Below, one piece after another: positions 8,967 to 16,665 of a DNA stretch of 33,135 nucleotides (position 1 is the first letter of the stretch; each line of letters opens with the position of its first letter). Location of the stretch: positions 1-33,135 of the forward strand of contig NZ_PVTR01000023.1 of NCBI RefSeq assembly GCF_003003005.1. The letters are read 5' to 3'. The position numbers and the translations under genes are program-made. Source of the DNA: Mongoliibacter ruber (GTDB taxonomy: Bacteria > Bacteroidota > Bacteroidia > Cytophagales > Cyclobacteriaceae). The notes beneath the pieces are model-generated. The model was not told the DNA's origin and did no database searches. It saw only the letters and a program-made list of their open reading frames with translations.

Positions 8967-9543
8967 AATTAGAGATAAAGGCTTATTGATTTTTTAAGCT
9001 TTTAAGAATATCAATATCCGCAATCATGCCACTAATCAATTAAAAGATTTTTTTTGGGCAAACCTGCACCAATGGATACCTGCACTCCGGTAGGTAAGTT
9101 GGATGCGATATGGTGGACAAGTTATTTACTGATATTGGATCGAAATCACGGGTTTATTCTTGTTTAAAGATTCTACTGGTTTCAAAGGGTACATACATAT
9201 ATCATAAGTATCAATTCAAGTCGTATGCGGAAGAAGTATTGAAATGTAAGAAAGTGTAAAGGATATGTTCGCCCTGAAATTTTAGAAAAAGAAACATGGT
9301 ATTTTTAGAATAAATTAGTTTTCTTTCCACTTATAATTGGGATTCTGTACTATTCTTCTCTTTCAAAAATCTTTGATTAGTTGGTAAAAATTTTCTTGAC
9401 ATTTTATGAATTTAAGTTGTGGTTTACAGATCAAGAATTTAAGAGAAAGAAATTAGAAGACATCAGATTTGAAAGTTCTGCTAAGTCAGTTTCCCTTGTA
9501 TAGAAATAACTAATACGATCTGGTATAGGAAGAAATAATTATA
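8967..9543. other. 577-base gene-free interval
   Basis: No frame longer than about 30 codons looks like a gene. A short open stretch near 9200-9260 (HKYQFKSYAEEVLKCKKV before a stop) could be a remnant of a lost gene, but I do not recognise it. The interval must hold the promoter for the MBOAT operon that starts at 9544; I see no clear motif. Confidence 0.4.
8977..9003 (+). terminator. Weak terminator-like hairpin after the acetyltransferase
   Basis: AAAGGCTT (8977-8984) can pair with AAGCTTTT (8996-9003) with one G-U pair across an 11-base loop. It is AT-rich, has no long U-tract, and is only 11 bases past the stop. Confidence 0.35.
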
Positions 9544-10980
9544 ATGCTGTTTAATTCAATAGATTTTGTAATCTTTCTCCCCATTGTTTTTGCAGTTTTT
9601 TGGGTCATACCCAAGGAAAATAATTCATGGAGGAATGCATGGTTATTATTGGCCAGTTATGTTTTTTATGGTTGGTGGGACTCAAGGTTTCTATTGCTGA
9701 TAGTTTTTAGTTCAGTGGTAGATTTCTTGGTCGGCAATAATATGGCGCAAAGCAAAAGCCTGAAAAACAGAAAATTGCTTCTTCTTTTGAGTTTGTGTGT
9801 AAATCTAGGACTCTTAGGTTTTTTTAAATACTACAATTTTTTCCTTGACAATTTTGTTAGTGCTTTCAGTTTTTTAGGTCATGATATTCAATTTAGAGGA
9901 TTGGAAGTAGTATTGCCTGTAGGGATAAGCTTTTATACTTTTCAGACATTGAGTTATACGATAGATGTATATAGAAATAAAATACCCGCCGAACGTTCTG
10001 TTTTAAAATTCTTCACCTATGTTGCATTTTTTCCACAATTGGTGGCTGGGCCAATAGAAAGGGCTAGTAATTTACTTCCTCAATTTTCCAAACCTAAAAC
10101 ATTTGATTATCAGGAAGCTGTGATGGGACTTAGGCAGGTGCTGTGGGGTTTTTTCAAAAAAATAGTAATTGCTGATAATTGTGCCTTTTATGCCAATCAG
10201 ATTTTTGAGCAACATGAGTTTTATTCTGGCAGTACACTTTTGCTAGGAGGTATTTTATTTGCGTTTCAGATTTATGGAGATTTTTCAGGTTATTCTGACA
10301 TTGCAATAGGGATTTCCAGAACTATGGGCTTCAATTTAATGCAGAATTTCGCCTTTCCTTATTTTTCTCGGGATATCGCAGAGTTTTGGAGGAGATGGCA
10401 TATTTCTTTGTCGACATGGTTTAGAGATTATCTTTATATCCCATTGGGAGGAAGCAAAGGAGGGAAGTGGATGCAATTGCGCAACACCATGATTATTTTT
10501 GTTGTGAGTGGGTTTTGGCATGGGGCAAATTGGACTTTTATTGTTTGGGGAGCACTCAATGCCCTGTATTTTATCCCGCTATTACTGTCCGATAGAAATA
10601 GAAGAAATTTGGAAATTGTAGCCAAGGGTAGAACTCTACCAAAGGTGGGGGAAGTCATAAGCATTTTAGGAACATTCATGATCACAGTATTGGCTTGGAT
10701 TTTTTTCAGGTCACCTGATGTAGGTTTCGCCTGGAATTATCTGACAAATATTTTCTCAATATCACTATTTAGCATTCCGGAAATAATTCCATTGCCAGTT
10801 TTTATGCTCTTAAATATTTTTTTGTTGATTGAGTGGTTTGGTAGGGAAGGTGAGTTTGCATTAGCCAGGATTGATTTTGCCTTTTCAAAAACTTGGCGAT
10901 ACGTCTTTTATTACTCATTATTATTTTTGATGTTTTGGTTTGGTAATCAGGAGCAAGAATTTATATATTTTCAATTCTAA
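9544..10980 (+). CDS. MBOAT-family membrane O-acyltransferase (AlgI/DltB-like)
   Basis: The 478-residue protein has about 10-12 membrane segments and opens with MLFNSIDFVIFLPIVF, the typical AlgI start. Family motifs are YGWWDSRF, LPVGISFYTFQTLSY, FPQLVAGPIERA, GDFSGYSDIAIG, FWRRWHISLSTWFRDY (His286) and SGFWHGANWTF, in which His326 is the invariant catalytic histidine. AlgI-like MBOATs pass acyl (usually acetyl) groups across the inner membrane to polysaccharides. The next gene starts 3 bases after the stop and has an SGNH-like fold, a pairing known from AlgI-AlgX/AlgJ and DltB-DltD systems. No polymerase or export genes are in the window, so the acceptor polymer is unknown. Confidence 0.93.
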   Translation: MLFNSIDFVIFLPIVFAVFWVIPKENNSWRNAWLLLASYVFYGWWDSRFLLLIVFSSVVDFLVGNNMAQSKSLKNRKLLLLLSLCVNLGLLGFFKYYNFFLDNFVSAFSFLGHDIQFRGLEVVLPVGISFYTFQTLSYTIDVYRNKIPAERSVLKFFTYVAFFPQLVAGPIERASNLLPQFSKPKTFDYQEAVMGLRQVLWGFFKKIVIADNCAFYANQIFEQHEFYSGSTLLLGGILFAFQIYGDFSGYSDIAIGISRTMGFNLMQNFAFPYFSRDIAEFWRRWHISLSTWFRDYLYIPLGGSKGGKWMQLRNTMIIFVVSGFWHGANWTFIVWGALNALYFIPLLLSDRNRRNLEIVAKGRTLPKVGEVISILGTFMITVLAWIFFRSPDVGFAWNYLTNIFSISLFSIPEIIPLPVFMLLNIFLLIEWFGREGEFALARIDFAFSKTWRYVFYYSLLFLMFWFGNQEQEFIYFQF

Positions 10981-10983
10981 AAA

Positions 10984-11859
10984 ATGAAGAAGTTTGTTTA
11001 CAAGTTGATGAAGTTTTGGCTGGCACTTCCTTTAATGTTTATCATTTGGGCATTTCCAGTTCGTATGTTCCGAATGCAGCAGGTTGATGGATTTCTTCAA
11101 AAAGCAAGCTCCAAGGAAATCGTCCTTTTGGGTGATTCTCAAATCCAACGGATTGATCCTGATTTATTTGACATTCCTACTTGGAATCTGGGTAATTATG
11201 GAGAGCATTACTACTTTACCCAAATAAAAATTGAAAGGCTTTTGGAGAGGGACGATAAAAAATTTAAAGCTCTTTTGCTGTCTATTGCTCCCCATAATTT
11301 TTCGCCGGTATTCATCAAACTCTTTGATATTAGCACGGTGGAAGGGAAGAATAATATAAGGAGGTATTTTTATTTTGGTCTTAATGAAGAGTTTTTTAAA
11401 CCTTCTGACTTGTTATTGCCACGGGTTGCAAGGTATATTTATTTTGGGAAACCTGAAGTTGGTGGATTTTACTCTCCTGATGTCTTGGAGGAACCTGACG
11501 AAGGTATAATTACCGAATCATTGGGAAATCATTACGATGAATCTGGGAGGTTGGCTTTTGAGCAATTAGATTATATCAATAGGATCGTCAAGATTTGCGA
11601 AGAAAATGATATTTCTTTGGGCTTTTTGACAACTCCTTATCATCCTGAATATACTAAAAGGGTAGAACAGCAATATTTTGAATTGTTTGAGGAAGTATTG
11701 AAAAGTTATTCCCATATTCCGCATGCCAATTTTACTGATTATGATGACCCATCCTATTTTGAAGATGGCAATCATCTCAACAAAAAGGGTGCAGCAGTGA
11801 TCTCTCCACTCATCAACGAATGGGTCAAAGAGAACCTATTATCGGCTCAAAAAAAATGA
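10984..11859 (+). CDS. Membrane-anchored SGNH-like protein, partner of the MBOAT acyltransferase
   Basis: The 291-residue protein has one N-terminal membrane segment (about residues 11-27) and a periplasmic domain. SGNH landmarks are visible: nucleophile block IVLLGDSQIQR (Ser52), a glycine in WNLGNYGEH (about residue 70), and the C-terminal DGNHLNKKGA with Asp261 and His264. In AlgX/AlgJ and DltD such domains complete acyl transfer to a polymer outside the membrane. It starts 3 bases after the MBOAT stop, which strongly suggests one functional pair. Overall sequence is not close to AlgX, AlgJ or DltD that I can recognise, so I give no gene name. It could instead be an esterase. Confidence 0.75.
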   Translation: MKKFVYKLMKFWLALPLMFIIWAFPVRMFRMQQVDGFLQKASSKEIVLLGDSQIQRIDPDLFDIPTWNLGNYGEHYYFTQIKIERLLERDDKKFKALLLSIAPHNFSPVFIKLFDISTVEGKNNIRRYFYFGLNEEFFKPSDLLLPRVARYIYFGKPEVGGFYSPDVLEEPDEGIITESLGNHYDESGRLAFEQLDYINRIVKICEENDISLGFLTTPYHPEYTKRVEQQYFELFEEVLKSYSHIPHANFTDYDDPSYFEDGNHLNKKGAAVISPLINEWVKENLLSAQKK

Positions 11860-12226
11860 GTGAAACTCAGTATTCACTGAAACAATACCTTTTATCAGAT
11901 TTTCCCTTGGTACTTTGGATGAATTTTTTTGAGATTCATAGGTCTTTTAATTCCTGTTTCGTGACAGATAAATAAGCCGTTTCAGCCGTTTGCATATTCA
12001 TTTGCAACAAAATGTAAGTAGTCGACTTTTTAGACCTGAAACAAAAAATTCACGTGGCTGACATATTGATTTATTGAATCATTTTTTTTCGCCGTTAATC
12101 TAAGAATTGGGTTTCCGTCTATTATTTTTTTTTATCTTTAATGATGTTCAAGGTTTGATTTGACGGTATCAGTGCACTTATTTTAGGTTTGAACGATTTA
12201 TAAAAATTTGCTTTAGTATTTGTTTT
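11860..12226. other. 367-base AT-rich intergenic interval
   Basis: No gene is seen. A small inverted repeat AGTGAA/TTCACT follows the SGNH gene stop (near 11860-11880) but has no U-tract. Upstream of the FkbM gene, TTTG at 12154-12157 and TATTTTAG at 12179-12186, 21 bases apart, form a weak candidate -33/-7 promoter with a leader of about 35 bases. Confidence 0.35.
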
Positions 12227-13033
12227 ATGAGAAAATTATTTGCATTTACAGCAAGATTGATTGCTAAAAAAAGAAAAAATAGATTAGTTGAGAGTTTGTA
12301 TCAAAAGCTTGATTTGTTTTTGAAAAAATCCAATAACCTTAACTTTTATGGCCATTCAAATGGTGAGGTAAATGTTTTGAAAGTACTAAGTGATTATGAT
12401 ATAAAAACAGTCTTTGATGTTGGGGCGAATAGAGGAGAATGGATTAAGTCAGCAAGTGAATTTTTTCCAAAAGCCAGTTTTCACGCTTTTGAATTAGTGC
12501 CCAGTACATTTTCAATGCTTGAAGAAAACTTGAAGGGAATGGATCAGGTCAAATTAAACCCATTTGGATTGTCTGATTTTACAGGAAGTATTCCAATATA
12601 TGTGGGACCATATGATGATATTTCCACTACATTTAAAGTAAAGGGGACTGCGGCTCATGAAGAGTATTATTCGGAAGAGTTAGAATGTAAAGCTTTTACA
12701 GGTAAGGAATACATGAGTAGCGTGGGTGTTGAAGAAATTGACTTTTTAAAAATAGATACAGAAGGAAATGATTTTAGGGTAATAAAAGGATTTGAAGAGC
12801 AAATCAAAAAAGTTAAAGTGATACAATTTGAGTATGGGATTTTCAACATTTCCTCGAAGGATTTGCTGTGTGATTTTTATCATTACTTATCTGAAAATGG
12901 CTTTAAAGTAGGTAAAATATTTCCCGAGCATGTAGACTTTACACCCTACCATTTTGACATGGAGAATTTTCATGGAGGTAATTTTCTTGCAATAAGAAAT
13001 GATATGCCAGATCTACAGAAAAGGTTCTCTTAA
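12227..13033 (+). CDS. FkbM-family methyltransferase
   Basis: The 268-residue cytoplasmic protein has the SAM-binding Rossmann motif FDVGANRGEW (residues 63-72) with the acidic HAFELVPSTF strand after it. It also has the FkbM hallmark FLKIDTEGNDFRVIKGFE at residues 173-190. FkbM proteins O-methylate small molecules or sugars; in Bacteroidota they often sit in surface-glycan clusters. The gene follows the MBOAT pair after a 367-base gap, so it may share the surface-modification theme without being in the same transcript. A perfect terminator follows at 13043. Substrate unknown. Confidence 0.88.
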   Translation: MRKLFAFTARLIAKKRKNRLVESLYQKLDLFLKKSNNLNFYGHSNGEVNVLKVLSDYDIKTVFDVGANRGEWIKSASEFFPKASFHAFELVPSTFSMLEENLKGMDQVKLNPFGLSDFTGSIPIYVGPYDDISTTFKVKGTAAHEEYYSEELECKAFTGKEYMSSVGVEEIDFLKIDTEGNDFRVIKGFEEQIKKVKVIQFEYGIFNISSKDLLCDFYHYLSENGFKVGKIFPEHVDFTPYHFDMENFHGGNFLAIRNDMPDLQKRFS

Positions 13034-13042
13034 TGCATTTTG

Positions 13043-13082
13043 AAGTTTTGAATTAATGAAATGATAGTTCAAAACTTTTTTT
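13043..13082 (+). terminator. Intrinsic terminator after the FkbM gene
   Basis: AAGTTTTGAA (13043-13052) and TTCAAAACTT (13068-13077) form a perfect 10-pair stem across a 15-base loop, followed directly by a run of T residues to 13082. It begins 10 bases past the stop. Confidence 0.8.
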
Positions 13083-13257
13083 ATGACCCTAAATCCTTTA
13101 CCAATTGCTAATTGGACAAAGTTTGAGAGTTTAGGTAAATAACAGATTACTTATAACCACTATTTTCTCTTCATTTTCCTATTTGAACCTTTCTTTGTTC
13201 CGTTCTTCCATTTTGCAACCGATTTCATATTGTTAATGTATCGACAATCATAAAGCT

Positions 13258-13274
13258 TGTGCAAACGTTTTCCA
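13258..13274 (+). promoter_or_regulatory. LacI-family operator-like site upstream of xylA
   Basis: TGTGCAAACGTTTTCCA contains the palindromic core AAACGTTT with a TGC left arm. This is the layout of LacI/GalR-family operators (TGCAAACGTTTGCA), with an imperfect right arm. It lies 76 bases upstream of xylA. The rest of the 316-base gap (13034-13349) holds the fkbM terminator and no gene. Confidence 0.4.
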
Positions 13275-13349
13275 TATTCAGATAAAATGAATAATTTGCC
13301 TCTCTAAAATAAATTCTCAAACCTATTAAACTTATTAAAACCCAAAATT

Positions 13350-14663
13350 ATGGCTAAGACATATTTTCCAGGAGTTGACAACATAAAGTATGAAGGTAAG
13401 GGCTCTAAAAACCCTTTTGCCTTCAGGTATTATAATCCAGATCAGGTAGTTGCCGGCAAACCTATGAAGGAGCATTTCAAATTTGCCATTGCTTATTGGC
13501 ATACCTTCTGTGGCACAGGTGGAGATCCATTTGGCCCAGGAACAATGAACCGCCCATGGGACGAAAATGCTGATGCTATTCAGCGAGCCAAAGATAAAAT
13601 GGATGCTGCCTTTGAATTTTTCACCAAAATCGGAGCAGAATATTATTGTTTTCATGACATTGACCTGATTGATGAAGGGGCTACTTTGGAAGAGTACGAG
13701 GAGCGTATGCAAATCATCACTGACTATGCACTTGAAAAGCAAAAGGCTACCGGAATCAAATTGCTATGGGGTACAGCTAATGTCTTCAGCAACCCGCGCT
13801 ATATGAATGGCGCTTCTACCAATCCTGATTTTGACGTATTGGCTTGGGCTGGTACTCAGGTAAAGAACTCCATTGATGCGACCATCAAGTTGGGAGGTGA
13901 AAATTATGTATTCTGGGGTGGTAGAGAAGGCTATATGTCCTTGCTCAATACAGACATGAAAAGGGAAACTGAGCATTTGGCTAAATTCTTGACCATGGCG
14001 CGCGACTATGCTAGGTCCAAAGGTTTCAAAGGCAATTTCCTGATCGAACCAAAGCCAATGGAGCCTACCAAGCATCAGTATGACTACGATGCAGCAACTG
14101 TGGTTGGCTTCTTGAGACATTACGGTTTGGACAAAGACTTCAAACTGAACTTGGAAGTAAACCATGCGACCTTGGCTGGACATACTTTCCAACACGAACT
14201 CCAAGTGGCTGTAGATGCAGGCATGTTGGGCAGCATTGATGCCAATAGGGGGGATTATCAGAATGGCTGGGATACAGATCAGTTTGCCATCAACTTGCAG
14301 GAATTGACCGAATCCATGTTGGTGATTCTTGAAGGCGGAGGAATCCAAGGCGGAGGAGTCAATTTTGACGCCAAAGTGAGAAGGAATTCGACTGATTTAG
14401 AGGATTTATTTTATGCTCATATCGGAAGTATGGACGCTTTCGCTAGAGGTTTATTGATCGCAAATGAGATTTTGGAAAAATCCGAATACAAGTCCTTGAG
14501 AAAGGAGAGATATGCTTCTTTTGATTCAGGAAATGGTAAGTCATTTGAGGAAGGCAAATTGACATTGGAAGATCTTAGAAATCACGCCAAGTCAGTAGGT
14601 GAGCCTAAACAAAGAAGCGGAAGACAGGAGTTGTTTGAGAATATTTTGAATGATTATATTTAA
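13350..14663 (+). CDS. xylA: Xylose isomerase
   Basis: The 437-residue cytoplasmic enzyme interconverts D-xylose and D-xylulose and has the length of the class II enzyme. Signatures are the catalytic [12 protein letters not shown] (His102 and Asp105), [17 protein letters not shown], metal-site residues in [29 protein letters not shown], and the metal-binding [17 protein letters not shown]. It begins [16 protein letters not shown] as in typical bacterial XylA. No xylulokinase or transporter is next to it, so the pathway must be completed elsewhere. Upstream is a LacI-like operator candidate; downstream is a strong terminator, so it is probably a single-gene transcript. Confidence 0.97.
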   Translation: MAKTYFPGVDNIKYEGKGSKNPFAFRYYNPDQVVAGKPMKEHFKFAIAYWHTFCGTGGDPFGPGTMNRPWDENADAIQRAKDKMDAAFEFFTKIGAEYYCFHDIDLIDEGATLEEYEERMQIITDYALEKQKATGIKLLWGTANVFSNPRYMNGASTNPDFDVLAWAGTQVKNSIDATIKLGGENYVFWGGREGYMSLLNTDMKRETEHLAKFLTMARDYARSKGFKGNFLIEPKPMEPTKHQYDYDAATVVGFLRHYGLDKDFKLNLEVNHATLAGHTFQHELQVAVDAGMLGSIDANRGDYQNGWDTDQFAINLQELTESMLVILEGGGIQGGGVNFDAKVRRNSTDLEDLFYAHIGSMDAFARGLLIANEILEKSEYKSLRKERYASFDSGNGKSFEEGKLTLEDLRNHAKSVGEPKQRSGRQELFENILNDYI

Positions 14664-14737
14664 ATACCATACAATTGGGAAAATAGAACTTGAATTTGAT
14701 TTTATCTTTAAGTTTTTAGATTCTACATATTAATCCT

Positions 14738-14787
14738 AAGGAGTTGGGTTTGATCAATTGATCAAACCCATCTCCTTTCATTTTTTA
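14738..14787 (+). terminator. Strong intrinsic terminator after xylA
   Basis: AAGGAG, T, TGGGTTTGATCA pairs with TGATCAAACCCA, T, CTCCTT with one internal mismatch and a very small loop, followed by TTTCATTTTTT. It is one of the longest stems in the window and lies 75 bases past the xylA stop. Confidence 0.85.
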
Positions 14788-14827
14788 ATTAACTTTTAAG
14801 TTTTCTTATTTTTTTATAGATTTAATC

Positions 14828-16414
14828 ATGGTAGTTTTACATAGATTAATTCTTGTAGTGTTTTTATGCTGCTTTTGTCATGGAGTATTCGGACAAATCA
14901 GCTTTGGTGAAAGAATTGAAACCATTAAGGAATTCACCTCTCAGCCTGTGTGGATTAAAACTTTTGAGGAGCATTTCTTTGCTTACCAGTCGAATGTGGC
15001 AGATGCTGAGCGACAGATTGATTTGAAGATTTTTGTTGCCAATCAGGATTTCACAAACCATAAGATCTTAGATGTCCCCCTCCGTTGGAGTCATGTGATC
15101 AAGAAACAAAAAGTATATGGGGATAAAATCTATTTTTTATGTGAAAACACCGATCATCATTTAAATGAAAATTACCTTTTAACCGTTGATCTAAACTCAA
15201 AAGAGGTAGAAGAATTGGAGTTGAATACCACCATAAAAGAAAGAATCACAGATTTCGATGTTCTAGGTAAAACCGTTTTATTGATGTTTTACAGTCAAAA
15301 AAGGTTGGTCGCTCAAGCTTTAGAAATCACCACCGATAAAATTTTTACAGTAGAGGATGTGTTTCAGCCCGGAATGACCCTTCAGGAAGTTTATCATGAT
15401 GAGCTTTCAGGGGTATTTAATTTGATTTTTAATTTTAGAACTCGTGATAGTGGCAAGTCTTATCTTATGTCGACCATCAACAAAGAAGGTGTTTTGCTTA
15501 GGAATTATTTATTTGAAAGCGAATATAAAAACAGGGAAAATATTGAAATTTTGCTTTCTGGAAGTGGTGCCCTGAAATTTATTGCGGGAACTGTAGGTTT
15601 GACTAATCGGGTTGGCTATAATGGATATTACGCAGGGTATTTGGCAGAAGGAAGCGATCCTTTCAACAATATTATTGAGATCAATGACCTGCCTGGATTT
15701 TTTGGTTTTGAAAAAGATGGTGGGGAAAAAAGTATGAAAAAATGGGAAAGGTCTAAAAACCCATCTTTGAATGGCGTGCTCTCAGCAAAGGATTTGATAC
15801 AAAATGAAAAAGGTTATTTATTACATTCTGACCACTTTTTAGCGGTTGGAAATTCATTTTACATTAAAGATGGGGTATATGATCACAATTATTATCGTCT
15901 CAATCCAATGAAAAATCTTTCCATCGGAAGGAAAGGAGGAATGGACGATAGTTTTATCGATCAGACTGGTCAATATGTTAAAAGAGATTTAGGGGATCCG
16001 AAAATTTATTTTTCTTTTATATCATCTCATTTTGTACAGTTTGACAACAATGGAAATGTCTTATGGGATTATGCCATTCCCTTGCCCAAAAAATCAACTT
16101 TTGTTCCTCTTTCCTACGGTCAATTCGTATCTGGAAGTGGGGATCATTTTGTATATGAGTTTGATGGGAAGCTTTTCTATTCCCAAATTTTAGAAGGAGA
16201 AATCAAAGAGTTAAATCAAGAGATAGAAATCCCAGAACCTCAAAAATCCAATAAAATATTAAAGGTAGAAAACTATGACTTGGAGTTGAAATCATTAAAT
16301 AATGGGTCATTCCTTCTATCTGGTAGACAAAAATTAAGGTTTGTGGATGATAAGGATGAGGTTGTTGATCAAGTCTCGTTTATTTTTCAGGAATTGAAAG
16401 TGAATGAATTTTGA
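14828..16414 (+). CDS. Secreted protein of unknown function
   Basis: I do not recognise this 528-residue protein. The N-terminus (MVVLHRLILVVFLCCFCHGVFGQ) is a good signal peptide with cleavage near FG/Q, so it is periplasmic or outer-membrane associated. The rest has no cysteine-rich or membrane segments. It has many alternating beta strands with aspartate/asparagine turns (VDLNSKEVEEL, VQFDNNGNVLWDYAIP, FVDDKDEVVDQVSF) about every 45-55 residues. FDNNGNVLWDYAIPLP resembles the strand pattern of PQQ/WD-like beta-propellers, so a propeller fold is a guess. It follows the xylA terminator and precedes the sulfatases in the same direction, with an inverted repeat in between. Confidence 0.7.
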   Translation: MVVLHRLILVVFLCCFCHGVFGQISFGERIETIKEFTSQPVWIKTFEEHFFAYQSNVADAERQIDLKIFVANQDFTNHKILDVPLRWSHVIKKQKVYGDKIYFLCENTDHHLNENYLLTVDLNSKEVEELELNTTIKERITDFDVLGKTVLLMFYSQKRLVAQALEITTDKIFTVEDVFQPGMTLQEVYHDELSGVFNLIFNFRTRDSGKSYLMSTINKEGVLLRNYLFESEYKNRENIEILLSGSGALKFIAGTVGLTNRVGYNGYYAGYLAEGSDPFNNIIEINDLPGFFGFEKDGGEKSMKKWERSKNPSLNGVLSAKDLIQNEKGYLLHSDHFLAVGNSFYIKDGVYDHNYYRLNPMKNLSIGRKGGMDDSFIDQTGQYVKRDLGDPKIYFSFISSHFVQFDNNGNVLWDYAIPLPKKSTFVPLSYGQFVSGSGDHFVYEFDGKLFYSQILEGEIKELNQEIEIPEPQKSNKILKVENYDLELKSLNNGSFLLSGRQKLRFVDDKDEVVDQVSFIFQELKVNEF

Positions 16415-16419
16415 CTTTG

Positions 16420-16487
16420 AACCTGACAGGTTTATTGGCCAAAAAAGTATTCAAAATCCAATTGAGCTGTAAAAAACTTGTCAGGTT
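16420..16487 (+). repeat. Inverted repeat AACCTGACAGGTTT / AAACTTGTCAGGTT
   Basis: Two 14-base arms at 16420-16433 and 16474-16487 are inverted copies with a single difference that still allows a G-U pair. Each arm is itself nearly palindromic (AACCTG/CAGGTT). Strings of this form are common between genes in Bacteroidota. It lies 6 bases past the stop of the unknown secreted protein and could act as a transcript-end stem, although the loop of 40 bases is long and no U-tract follows. The remainder of the 251-base gap shows no gene. Confidence 0.5.
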
Positions 16488-16665
16488 TCCTGCAATAAAT
16501 TTTAATTGACTAAGTAGGATTAGTAATTATTTTTAATTGAGCTTTTACAACTGCCTACAAACTTTTGCAAACATCATTACAATAAGTAAATTGGTTTTTA
16601 GTGATGTCAGGTATAAGTGTTTTAATGCTTATCAAGAAGTTTATATCCCCCAAATGCCCAGCTCT

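Noticed and set aside
9190-9260. Possible transposase or gene remnant
   Set aside because: The open stretch is under 25 codons and matches nothing I can name; chance is a sufficient explanation.
11864-11886. Inverted repeat AGTGAA/TTCACT as terminator of the MBOAT pair
   Set aside because: Only six pairs, an eight-base loop and no following U-tract.
13764-14348. Long minus-strand open frame (194 codons) inside xylA
   Set aside because: Antisense to a fully conserved xylose isomerase; its product has no coherent domain pattern and its length follows from the codon use of xylA.
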